This document shows positions 1-5,565 of a DNA stretch of 7,963 nucleotides, piece by piece. The stretch lies in NCBI GenBank assembly GCA_002371785.1, contig DFGU01000048.1, forward strand, positions 1 to 7,963, read 5' to 3'. The notes beneath the pieces are model-generated. The model saw nothing but the letters and a program-made list of their open reading frames with translations, did no database searches and had not been told where the DNA came from. The position numbers and the translations under genes are program-made. Each line of letters opens with the position of its first letter. Positions within the stretch are counted from its first letter, which is position 1. Origin of the DNA: Bacteroidales bacterium UBA3742 (GTDB lineage: Bacteria; Bacteroidota; Bacteroidia; Bacteroidales; Paludibacteraceae).

Positions 1-8
1 GTCTGTAC

Positions 9-48
9 AAAAAAAATCGACATTTCCTTGCGGGTGTCGATTTTTTTT
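9..48. terminator. Perfect-stem hairpin terminator, probably bidirectional
   Basis: A run of eight A followed by TCGACA (9-22) is the exact reverse complement of TGTCGA followed by eight T (35-48). This gives a 14 bp perfect stem around a 12-base loop (23-34). The stem has a T tract on its 3' side on either strand, so it can act as an intrinsic terminator in both directions. It probably closes a gene to the left of the window, since nothing to its right is transcribed until the promoter at 227-257. Confidence 0.85.
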
Positions 49-99
49 GAATTTGGAATCGTATCTTCGGCACGCCCCTTATAATTTTATACCATCCTA

Positions 100-140
100 G
101 GCGGAGGCCGCTCCTTCCGAAAGCGGAAGGACGCTCCGCC
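100..140. other. GC-rich long hairpin, function unknown
   Basis: GGCGGAG (100-106) pairs with CTCCGCC (134-140). Inside it, TCCTTCCG (112-119) pairs with CGGAAGGA (124-131) around an AAAG loop (120-123), with a small asymmetric internal loop between the two stems. It has no T tract, so it is not a standard terminator. It could be a dispersed intergenic palindrome (REP-like) or a structured RNA end. Copy number in the genome is not visible from here. Confidence 0.6.
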
Positions 141-153
141 CTCCGAATTTACG

Positions 154-171
154 TTCGCGTCTTCGCGCGAA
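154..171. other. Small GC hairpin
   Basis: TTCGCG (154-159) pairs with CGCGAA (166-171) around a six-base loop. It lies 13 bases after the larger GC hairpin and about 55 bases upstream of the kinase promoter. No T tract follows. It may belong to the same intergenic element as the larger hairpin. Confidence 0.45.
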
Positions 172-226
172 TAGCAACGATTTCCCACTAAAAACTCAAA
201 TACATTTGATTTTTACCGTCAAATCC

Positions 227-257
227 TTGCATATTCCAAATATTTGTAGTACCTTTG
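227..257 (+). promoter_or_regulatory. Bacteroidota-type promoter for the kinase gene
   Basis: TACCTTTG at 250-257 is an exact match to the Bacteroidota -7 consensus TAnnTTTG. A TTG at 227-229 lies 20 bases upstream in the -33 position. Transcription would start near 264, leaving a leader of about 20 bases before the ATG at 285. The promoter overlaps an in-frame TTG at 255, which rules that codon out as the translation start. Confidence 0.8.
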
Positions 258-284
258 CAGCCGAATTTTAAGAACAACGATACT

Positions 285-1175
285 ATGATTCTGATTGCAG
301 ACAGTGGGTCGACCAAGGTGCACTGGTGCCTCATGGCCGCCAACGGACAGAGTACAGACGTGATGACAGACGGTATCAACCCGTTTTTTCAGACCAGCGA
401 CGCGATGCGTAACTCCATCAACAACCAGCTGCTTCCGCAGATTGGTCACCTGCTCTGGGCGGGCAAGGTGACCCACGTATTCTTCTACGGAGCGGGTTGT
501 ACGCCGGAGAAAATACCTTTTGTTCAGAAAGCTATCCAGGGCGTGTTCCGCTCGGCCGAGGTAGTGGTCAGCAGCGACATGCTCGGTGCCGCACGCGGCC
601 TGCTGGGTCAGCAGAAAGGCGTAGCCTGCATCCTGGGTACGGGTAGTGGTAGTTGCCTGTACGAGGCCGGCCAGATCAAGTGGGCCGTGCCCTCGCTGGG
701 CTATATACTGGGCGACGAGGGATCGGCGGCCGTGATGGGCAAGCGACTGGTGGGCGACCTGCTGAAGAACCAGTTGGGCGAAGACCTGAAGCAGGAGTTT
801 CTGGAACTCAACCACCTGACCGTGGCCGACATTATCGAGCACGTCTATCGTCAGCCGTTCCCCAACCGATGGCTGGCCAGCCTGGCGCGCTTCTGCTCCG
901 ACCATATTGAGGACCAACGCATCCACGACCTGGTATACGACCACCTGCAGCAGTTTGTGCGCCGCAACGTACAGCAGTACTACGAGGTGGACGGCATGGA
1001 GAATCCCGAGACCAGCCAAATGCCCGTGGGCTTCGTAGGCTCCGTAGCCTACTACTACCGTCCGGTGCTCCAGGAGGTGATGGACGACTACGGCTTCACG
1101 CTGGGCAAGATCATGCAAGACCCCATCGAGGGCCTGAAACTGTATCACCGGAAAGACGTCGTGCCGACGACGTAA
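285..1175 (+). CDS. BadF/BadG/BcrA/BcrD-family ATPase, N-acetylglucosamine-kinase-like sugar kinase
   Basis: The 296-residue cytoplasmic protein has the ASKHA kinase fold motifs in order. DSGSTK at residues 6-11 is the phosphate-1 loop, and Asp98 in the SSDML segment sits where NAGK-type kinases carry their catalytic Asp. GTGSGS at 118-123 is the phosphate-2 loop. LGDEGSA at 142-148 is the family hallmark also found in N-acetylglucosamine kinase, and GFVGSVA at 249-255 is the adenosine loop. The length is normal for the bacterial family. The ATG at 285 is chosen because the in-frame TTG at 255 lies inside the -7 promoter element. The likely role is ATP-dependent phosphorylation of an amino sugar such as GlcNAc or a related cell-wall sugar, but the substrate cannot be read from the sequence. 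The gene stands alone with its own promoter and converges on the AraC gene, so it is probably unrelated to the efflux operon. Confidence 0.85.
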   Translation: MILIADSGSTKVHWCLMAANGQSTDVMTDGINPFFQTSDAMRNSINNQLLPQIGHLLWAGKVTHVFFYGAGCTPEKIPFVQKAIQGVFRSAEVVVSSDMLGAARGLLGQQKGVACILGTGSGSCLYEAGQIKWAVPSLGYILGDEGSAAVMGKRLVGDLLKNQLGEDLKQEFLELNHLTVADIIEHVYRQPFPNRWLASLARFCSDHIEDQRIHDLVYDHLQQFVRRNVQQYYEVDGMENPETSQMPVGFVGSVAYYYRPVLQEVMDDYGFTLGKIMQDPIEGLKLYHRKDVVPTT

Positions 1176-1177
1176 GC

Positions 1178-1247
1178 GGTTACGGGTTACGGGTTACCGG
1201 TTACCGGTTACGGGTTATGGGTTACGGGTTACGGGTTACGGGTTACG
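1178..1247 (+). repeat. Heptamer tandem array 1 (GGTTACG), ten units
   Basis: Ten consecutive 7-base units: eight are GGTTACG or a one-base variant of it (GGTTATG at 1213-1219), and two are GGTTACC (1192-1205). The array starts two bases after the kinase stop codon (1173-1175) and ends four bases before the stop of the convergent AraC gene (1252-1254), so it fills nearly the whole gap. No conventional hairpin terminator is present between the two genes. On the plus strand the pure unit contains no stop codon in any frame. On the minus strand it gives TAA. Confidence 0.95.
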
Positions 1248-1249
1248 GG
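1212..1249 (+). other. Predicted G-quadruplex motif with telomere-like sequence
   Basis: Within array 1, six GGG runs (starting at 1212, 1219, 1226, 1233, 1240 and 1247) are separated by four-base TTAC or TTAT spacers. This satisfies the standard G3-N1-7 quadruplex pattern with spare runs, and resembles the vertebrate telomeric GGGTTA repeat with one extra base. The G-rich strand is the plus strand, so it would be present in the 3' untranslated RNA of the kinase transcript. Folding is inferred from the motif only. Confidence 0.7.
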
Positions 1250-1251
1250 CC

Positions 1252-2097
1252 TTAGACTTTACGACGCAATTGGACGGGCGACATACCCGTATGCTTCTTG
1301 ACGTACTGACAGAAGAAACTGCTATTGGGGAAGTTGAGCCGGTAGGCGATCTCCTTGATCGACATATTGGTGGTGGTGATCATATGAGTGATCTCGTTCA
1401 CCGTCACCTCCGCAATCCACTCGGATGCCGACTTACCGCTGCGCTGCTTGCATACCTCCGAGAGGTACTTAGGCGTCAGGCCTATCTTCTCGGCAAAGAA
1501 CTGCACCTCGCGCTCCTGCTTATACTCCTGGAGCAACTGTAAGAACTGGCGGAACACAAAGTCACCCTGGCTGACCGGATCATCGCGCACCTCGACCTGC
1601 GGACCCAGCACCTCCTCGATATAGTTGAGCACCTCCAGCACGGCCGCACGGGCGATGGCCTGCAAGATATGACGGCGATAGATGCTCATCGAGCTGATCA
1701 GGTTGACGCTCAGGAACTGGTAGTACGACTCCACCAACTGCTGCTGGTACTTACCCAGGTGCATGACGGGATTGCTGTGCACGTAGTTCTGCTTCTCCCA
1801 CCAACGCGGCTCCATACGGAAACACTCCAGGAAGATGTCGTCGAAGATCTGACTCTTCACGCGCAGCATGTAGAACTTAAGATCGGCCGACGCACGCAAC
1901 GAACGTATCAACGTACGCGGCATGCATATCATCAGGTCGCTCGCCTCGAGCTTGACCGTGCGCTGCTCCAGCTCGATTGTCAGACTGCCATGCTTGCAGT
2001 AAATCAGACTGGTCGTGTCGCCCAGACGATAGTTGTCCTTGACCGGGAGATCCTCAATAAGATTTGTCAGAAAGACATTATCCGTTTTTTGTGCCAT
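1252..2097 (-). CDS. AraC-family transcriptional regulator
   Basis: The 281-residue protein has an N-terminal cupin-like sensory region (about 25-75), an all-helical linker (about 115-165) and a C-terminal AraC/XylS DNA-binding domain. That domain contains two helix-turn-helix units: the first at about 196-217 (FAEKIGLTPKYLSEV) and the second at about 246-268 (SIKEIAYRLNFPNSSFF), followed by the typical GMSPVQLR ending. The ATG at 2097 is chosen because an in-frame upstream ATG at 2142 lies beyond the -7 promoter element. The gene is divergent from the lipoprotein-tolC-hlyD-permease operon and shares its upstream region, so it is the obvious candidate regulator of that operon. The ligand is unknown. 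The low-conservation N-terminus gives no clue, and activator versus repressor cannot be told. Confidence 0.9.
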   Translation of the reverse strand: MAQKTDNVFLTNLIEDLPVKDNYRLGDTTSLIYCKHGSLTIELEQRTVKLEASDLMICMPRTLIRSLRASADLKFYMLRVKSQIFDDIFLECFRMEPRWWEKQNYVHSNPVMHLGKYQQQLVESYYQFLSVNLISSMSIYRRHILQAIARAAVLEVLNYIEEVLGPQVEVRDDPVSQGDFVFRQFLQLLQEYKQEREVQFFAEKIGLTPKYLSEVCKQRSGKSASEWIAEVTVNEITHMITTTNMSIKEIAYRLNFPNSSFFCQYVKKHTGMSPVQLRRKV

Positions 2098-2128
2098 GAT
2101 GAGTGTGTGTGTTTCCGTTAAGCGATTG

Positions 2129-2160
2129 CAAAAATACAACATTTTTTTTAGTTATGCAAA
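2129..2160 (-). promoter_or_regulatory. Bacteroidota-type promoter for the AraC regulator
   Basis: Read on the minus strand, TTTG (2160-2157) is the -33 element and TATTTTTG (2136-2129) is an exact match to TAnnTTTG. The spacer is 20 bases. The expected start of transcription is near 2122, about 25 bases before the ATG at 2097. Confidence 0.75.
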
Positions 2161-2257
2161 TATAAGTGTTCGATTTTTACGCAAAGTTGAGGAATTTTAA
2201 TGTTTTTTACGTTCTGAACTCTTTTTTGTAAAAATGGAACATACAATATTCCGACAG
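2161..2257. promoter_or_regulatory. Divergent regulatory region with candidate operator repeats
   Basis: This AT-rich stretch between the regulator promoter and the efflux operon contains two identical TTTTTACG octamers in direct orientation (2174-2181 and 2204-2211), 30 bp apart and so close to three helical turns. It also holds a GTTC-T-GAAC palindrome (2211-2219) and a T5-GT-A5 inverted repeat (2224-2235). AraC-family proteins often bind paired direct repeats, so these are candidate operators. A weak primary-sigma-like pair for the plus strand (TTG 2187-2189, TACGTTCT from 2208) is also present but matches poorly. Confidence 0.35.
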
Positions 2258-2274
2258 TTGGCACAAAAATTGTA
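2258..2274 (+). promoter_or_regulatory. Sigma-54-like -24/-12 element upstream of the efflux operon
   Basis: The sequence reads TTGGCAC, five A, then TTGTA. This follows the RpoN pattern TTGGCAC-N5-TTGCA with a single mismatch, T for C in the -12 GC pair. The GG (2260-2261) and the GT (2272-2273) are 12 bases apart, as required. The predicted start (near 2285) falls at the first base pairs of heptamer array 2. The mismatch hits a normally invariant base, so this may be coincidental. Confidence 0.3.
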
Positions 2275-2283
2275 GCCTGTAAT

Positions 2284-2339
2284 TGGTCGTTGGTCGTTGG
2301 TCGTTAGACGTTGGCAGTCGGTCGTTGGACCTTGGCTGA
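2284..2339 (+). repeat. Heptamer tandem array 2 (TGGTCGT), eight units, mostly degenerate
   Basis: Three perfect TGGTCGT units (2284-2304) are followed by five diverged 7-base units: TAGACGT, TGGCAGT, CGGTCGT, TGGACCT and TGGCTGA. It is the only array of the four that does not follow a stop codon. It lies in the leader of the efflux operon, between the sigma-54-like element and the lipoprotein start. Its first units match the start of array 3 base for base. Confidence 0.85.
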
Positions 2340-2341
2340 TG

Positions 2342-2380
2342 GCGAAAAATGTGAAAATAAGAAAATACAAAAATACAAAA
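2342..2380 (+). promoter_or_regulatory. A-rich translation leader of the lipoprotein gene
   Basis: This stretch is almost purely A with scattered T, G and C, including two repeats of AAAAATAC-like sequence directly before the ATG at 2381. It has no Shine-Dalgarno sequence. A-rich, unstructured leaders are the usual initiation context in Bacteroidota, which supports ATG 2381 over the in-frame ATG at 2339. Confidence 0.5.
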
Positions 2381-2896
2381 ATGAAAAAATCGATTTATCT
2401 TTTGATGGGTGCTTGCATCATTCTGCTCTCCGCTTGCAAAGACACCGCCGAGGTGCGTCAAGCCGAGGGAGGCTACACTTACAAGACCAGCGGCGTAGTA
2501 CGCGTACAACATGGTGACACGATCGACAACGTCCACCTCACGCCCGAGACCGGCGCGATGGTGCTCTCGTCTGACAAAAATGGCGAACGTGCCACGCTCA
2601 ACTTCAACCACAGTGGCGGTGACGGCTACGACATGCACGTCGTGATCCGCCGCGACAGCCTCTTCCTCGACCCGATGGAGCGTACGATAGACGTAGAAGT
2701 GGCGCAAGATACGCTGGCCCTGGGGACGATAACCCACCGACGCGAGGCCTTCCGGATCAAGGTGAACGGCGACGGCAAACTCCTAAGCAACGGCGACGTA
2801 TGCCTCACGCTCAGCTATACCGGCCACTCCATCAACGACAACTACACCCTCTCGGGTACTGACATCCACGTACACTGCAAGCGCAATGCCCACTAA
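2381..2896 (+). CDS. Small lipoprotein, possibly lipocalin/calycin-like
   Basis: The 171-residue precursor starts with a lysine-led hydrophobic signal peptide and a clear lipobox L16-S17-A18-C19, so the mature protein is lipidated on Cys19. The residues after the cysteine (K-D-T-A-E) include an early acidic residue, which loosely resembles the Bacteroidota surface-export signal. The rest is polar, rich in alternating beta-type segments, and has no membrane span. This fits a small beta-barrel fold such as the lipocalin/calycin-like lipoproteins of Bacteroidales, but I do not recognise the family firmly. The ATG at 2381 is chosen because it places the signal peptide at the N-terminus. Upstream in-frame starts would translate the heptamer array. 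The stop is 14 bases before the tolC-like gene, so the two are very probably co-transcribed and the lipoprotein may serve the pump. Confidence 0.7.
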   Translation: MKKSIYLLMGACIILLSACKDTAEVRQAEGGYTYKTSGVVRVQHGDTIDNVHLTPETGAMVLSSDKNGERATLNFNHSGGDGYDMHVVIRRDSLFLDPMERTIDVEVAQDTLALGTITHRREAFRIKVNGDGKLLSNGDVCLTLSYTGHSINDNYTLSGTDIHVHCKRNAH

Positions 2897-2910
2897 TCTG
2901 CCAAGATGAC

Positions 2911-4374
2911 ATGAAAAAGCGAATTCTCATACCTTGTTTGCTGCTCATGGGGTTGCCGCTGTGGAGCAGGACGCTGACGCTCCAGGAGTGTCACGACCTG
3001 GCTCGACAGGCCGTAGGCTCGCAGAGCGCCGAGGAACTCAAGGCCGCTGCCGAAGCCAACCGCAAGGCATCGCTGGCCGCTATGTTCCCACGCGTCTCGG
3101 CCAACGCCGCCTACACCTACAGCACCATGGATATGACCCTGCTGCCCTCCGAGATGAACCTCGGCTTCGGTACGGCCTACGTATCGGCCGACGGATCCAG
3201 CCAGTTCTTCTGGGACGAGGGATCGGCCGTGGGACAGATGGTGCAGAACACCCGCGACATGGCCTACGTAGGCGAAGCGGTGCAGCAACTATCGTCGGCC
3301 TCCGGACAGATGGTGGCCGATGCGTACAAACAACTGTACGACCAACTCAACCTGGACGCACACCATGTGTTTGTGGCCCAGGTGGGCGTGACGCAACCCA
3401 TATACGTGGGCGGGCGCCTGCGCGAACTCTATAAAATATCCCAGCTGGCCGAGCAGACCGTCTCGCTCGAAGCCGACAAGCGCGAGGCCGACCTGATCGT
3501 GTCGGTGGACGAAGCCTACTGGCGCGTCATCTCCGTAGCGCACAAGAAAGAATTGGCCGAGCAGTACTACAACCTGCTCGTGAAGCTGGAGGGCGACGTG
3601 GAGACGCTCGTGGGCTCCGGTCTGGCTACCCAGAGCGACCTGCTGAAGGTGCGTCAGAAGCGCGGCGAGGCTGAACTCAAGCGCCTGCAAGCCACTAACG
3701 GACTGCAGCTAAGCAAGATGGCCCTCTGCCAACTATGCGGACTCAGCCTGGACGAGCAGATCCAGCTGGACGAGAGCGGACTGGAAGAAGCTGTGCTGCA
3801 CGACACCGTCAGCGACTATCGTGCTACGGTCAGCAACCGTGCCGAACTGCGTATGCTGGAGAATGCGACCCAGATCGCCGAGTCGAACGCCAGGATCGTA
3901 GCCGCCGGCCTGCAACCCAACGTGGTAGCGACCGCCAACTACGTCTATTCCAACCTGAGTGCCGACAATGGTCTCTCCAGCGACTGGCGCGGCAAGGGCT
4001 TCTTCACGGCCGGCGTGGTGGTTAATATCCCCATCGCCCATGCCGATGATATCTACCGCCTCAAAGCCGCCAAGCATACCGCTCGTGCTGCCCGCATGAA
4101 AGTCGATGAGACGCGCGAACTGCTGGAGCTGCAAGTGACGCAAGCCAACCAGCGCGTACTGGAAGCCCAGCAGAAAGTGGCGATGTGCCGACTGGCCGTC
4201 AAGAATGCCGACGAGGTGGTACGCATGGCCCAGGAGTCGTTCCAGGCCGGCATGATACCCGTAGGCGACCTGATGCAGGCCCAGACGGCTTGGCTCGCCG
4301 CCTCGACCGACCTAGTAGATGCCGAGATAGAAGAAAAAGTAACAGAGAGCTATTTCGTGCGATACACGAAATAA
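2911..4374 (+). CDS. TolC-family outer membrane efflux protein
   Basis: The 487-residue protein has a signal peptide (about 1-19) followed by LTLQEC, the usual first helix of the outer membrane efflux family. Two OEP repeats follow, each with the family signature: GLATQSDLLKVRQ near residues 238-250 and AGMIPVGDLMQAQTAW near 446-461. Long alanine/glutamine-rich helices form the periplasmic tunnel, and segments around 65-110 and 290-345 look like the beta-barrel strands. The length is normal for the family. It would form the trimeric exit duct through the outer membrane, docking on the HlyD protein encoded next. The start lies 14 bases after the lipoprotein stop. The TAA stop (4372-4374) is followed with no gap by heptamer array 3. 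Confidence 0.93.
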   Translation: MKKRILIPCLLLMGLPLWSRTLTLQECHDLARQAVGSQSAEELKAAAEANRKASLAAMFPRVSANAAYTYSTMDMTLLPSEMNLGFGTAYVSADGSSQFFWDEGSAVGQMVQNTRDMAYVGEAVQQLSSASGQMVADAYKQLYDQLNLDAHHVFVAQVGVTQPIYVGGRLRELYKISQLAEQTVSLEADKREADLIVSVDEAYWRVISVAHKKELAEQYYNLLVKLEGDVETLVGSGLATQSDLLKVRQKRGEAELKRLQATNGLQLSKMALCQLCGLSLDEQIQLDESGLEEAVLHDTVSDYRATVSNRAELRMLENATQIAESNARIVAAGLQPNVVATANYVYSNLSADNGLSSDWRGKGFFTAGVVVNIPIAHADDIYRLKAAKHTARAARMKVDETRELLELQVTQANQRVLEAQQKVAMCRLAVKNADEVVRMAQESFQAGMIPVGDLMQAQTAWLAASTDLVDAEIEEKVTESYFVRYTK

Positions 4375-4458
4375 TGGTCGTTGGTCGTTGGTCGTTAGTC
4401 GTTAGTCGTTAGTCGTTGGATGTTAGTCGTTAGTCGTTGGATGTTAGTCGTTGGATGT
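4375..4458 (+). repeat. Heptamer tandem array 3 (TGGTCGT/TAGTCGT/TGGATGT), twelve units
   Basis: Twelve exact 7-base units begin at the base after the tolC-family stop codon. Calling TGGTCGT A, TAGTCGT B and TGGATGT C, the order is A A A B B B C B B C B C. The array ends 24 bases before the ATG of the HlyD gene and makes up most of the intergenic gap within the operon. Confidence 0.97.
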
Positions 4459-4482
4459 TAGAAATAATTGAAAATTGATAAT

Positions 4483-5475
4483 ATGAAGAAGGAGAAGAAA
4501 GGCAGTTTGCTGCTCGGACTGGCAGCAATGCTGATTGTGGTTGTTATTGTGGCCCTGGTGGGCGTGTTTGCCCTGCAGGACGAACCGGAACTGATCACCG
4601 GTGAGGCAGAGGCCACGGAGTATCGCGTGTCGGGTAAGGTGCCCGGACGCATCGAGGAGTTTCGCTTTGAGGAAGGCGACCAGGTTAAGAAAGGTGATAC
4701 CGTGGTCGTCATCTACAGTCCGGAAGTGGAGGCCAAGATGGCTCAGGCTTCGGCGGCTCGCCGTGCGGCTAATGCCATCAACAAGAAAGCCCAACACGGT
4801 GCCCGTTCCCAGCAGATAGAGGGCGCGTACGAACTATGGCAGAAAGCCCAAGTGGCCGAAGAGATCTATCGCAAGAGTTACGAACGCGTAAAAGGCCTCT
4901 ACGAGAAAGGCGTCGTAGCCGAGCAGAAACACGACGAGGTGCTGGCGCAGTACCAGGCCGCTGCGGCGACCACCAAGGCCGCCAAGAGCCAGTATGACAT
5001 GGCTGTGGAGGGTGCGCGTGCCGAAGATAAAGAGGCCGCTGCGGCCCAGGTAGCCCGCGTGGACGGTATCATCGAGGAGATCAACCTGGCCCGCGACGAG
5101 CGTTACCTGCTCTCGCCTGTGGATGGCGAGGTGGCAGAGCGTTTCCCGAAGACCGGCGAACTGGTGGGGCAGGGTAGCCCGATCATGTCGATCGTGGACA
5201 TGAAGGATATGTGGTTCACCTTCGCCGTACGTGAAGACATGCTTCGTGACATCCAGGTAGGCAATGAGTTCCAGGTACGTATCCCCGCCCTGGGTGACGA
5301 GCTGTACCCCGTGAAGGTCACGTATATCCGTGCCATGGGTACCTACGCCACCTGGCGCAGCACCAAGCAGAACGGCGGCTACGACGTACGCACCTTCGAC
5401 GTGAAGTGCAAACCCCTGCAACCCATCAAGAACCTGCGTCCGGGAATGACGGCCATTTTAGTCGAAAGTAATTAG
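4483..5475 (+). CDS. HlyD-family membrane fusion protein (YbhG/YhiI-like periplasmic adaptor)
   Basis: The 330-residue protein has a short lysine-rich cytoplasmic start, one membrane anchor (about 9-31) and a split lipoyl/biotinyl-like domain (about 46-80 and 206-236, the latter with SPVDGEVAERFPKTGELV). Between the two halves is a long alanine- and charge-rich coiled-coil hairpin (about 82-200) that would reach the TolC protein. A beta-barrel domain (about 240-290) and the family ending LRPGMTAILVE follow. This fits adaptors paired with ABC-2 exporters of the YbhG type. The ATG at 4483 is preferred to a TTG at 4468 because it directly precedes the basic segment and membrane anchor and has an AT-rich leader. 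The stop codon TAG (5473-5475) is also the first triplet of heptamer array 4. Confidence 0.92.
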   Translation: MKKEKKGSLLLGLAAMLIVVVIVALVGVFALQDEPELITGEAEATEYRVSGKVPGRIEEFRFEEGDQVKKGDTVVVIYSPEVEAKMAQASAARRAANAINKKAQHGARSQQIEGAYELWQKAQVAEEIYRKSYERVKGLYEKGVVAEQKHDEVLAQYQAAAATTKAAKSQYDMAVEGARAEDKEAAAAQVARVDGIIEEINLARDERYLLSPVDGEVAERFPKTGELVGQGSPIMSIVDMKDMWFTFAVREDMLRDIQVGNEFQVRIPALGDELYPVKVTYIRAMGTYATWRSTKQNGGYDVRTFDVKCKPLQPIKNLRPGMTAILVESN

Positions 5476-5561
5476 TCGTTAGTCGTTAGTCGTTAGTCGT
5501 TGGTCGTTAGTCGTTAGTCGTTAGTCGTTAGTCGTTAGTCGTTAGTCGTTAGTCGTTAGTC
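5473..5561 (+). repeat. Heptamer tandem array 4 (TAGTCGT), twelve units plus a partial
   Basis: Eleven TAGTCGT units and one TGGTCGT (fifth unit, 5501-5507) run without interruption from 5473 to 5556. A partial TAGTC at 5557-5561 follows. The first TAG is the stop codon of the HlyD gene, and the array ends four bases before the GTG start of the permease. The pure unit contains a TAG in every plus-strand frame and a TAA in every minus-strand frame within 21 bases, so nothing can be translated across it. It fills essentially the whole gap between the two genes. Confidence 0.97.
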
Positions 5562-5565
5562 CATT

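Noticed and set aside
255..284. Upstream TTG start extending the kinase by ten codons
   Set aside because: The TTG is part of the TACCTTTG promoter element and would not be in the transcript.
219..1148. Long open frame on the minus strand opposite the kinase gene (309 codons)
   Set aside because: It is antisense to a gene with clear kinase motifs. Its translation is rich in His, Val and Gln without recognisable domains, and is a by-product of GC-rich codon use.
1669..2121. Plus-strand open frame opposite the AraC gene (150 codons)
   Set aside because: It is antisense to two clear helix-turn-helix units and their sensory domain, with no recognisable features of its own.
2098..2142. Upstream ATG extending the AraC protein by 15 residues
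   Set aside because: It lies on the upstream side of the -7 element at 2129-2136, before the expected transcription start.
2297..2380. Extended lipoprotein reading frame running through heptamer array 2
   Set aside because: It would bury the signal peptide and lipobox behind 28 residues encoded by the repeat. ATG 2381 has the A-rich leader and gives a normal signal peptide.
1178..5561. Heptamer arrays as a CRISPR array
   Set aside because: Units are contiguous 7-mers with no spacers, and no cas genes are nearby.
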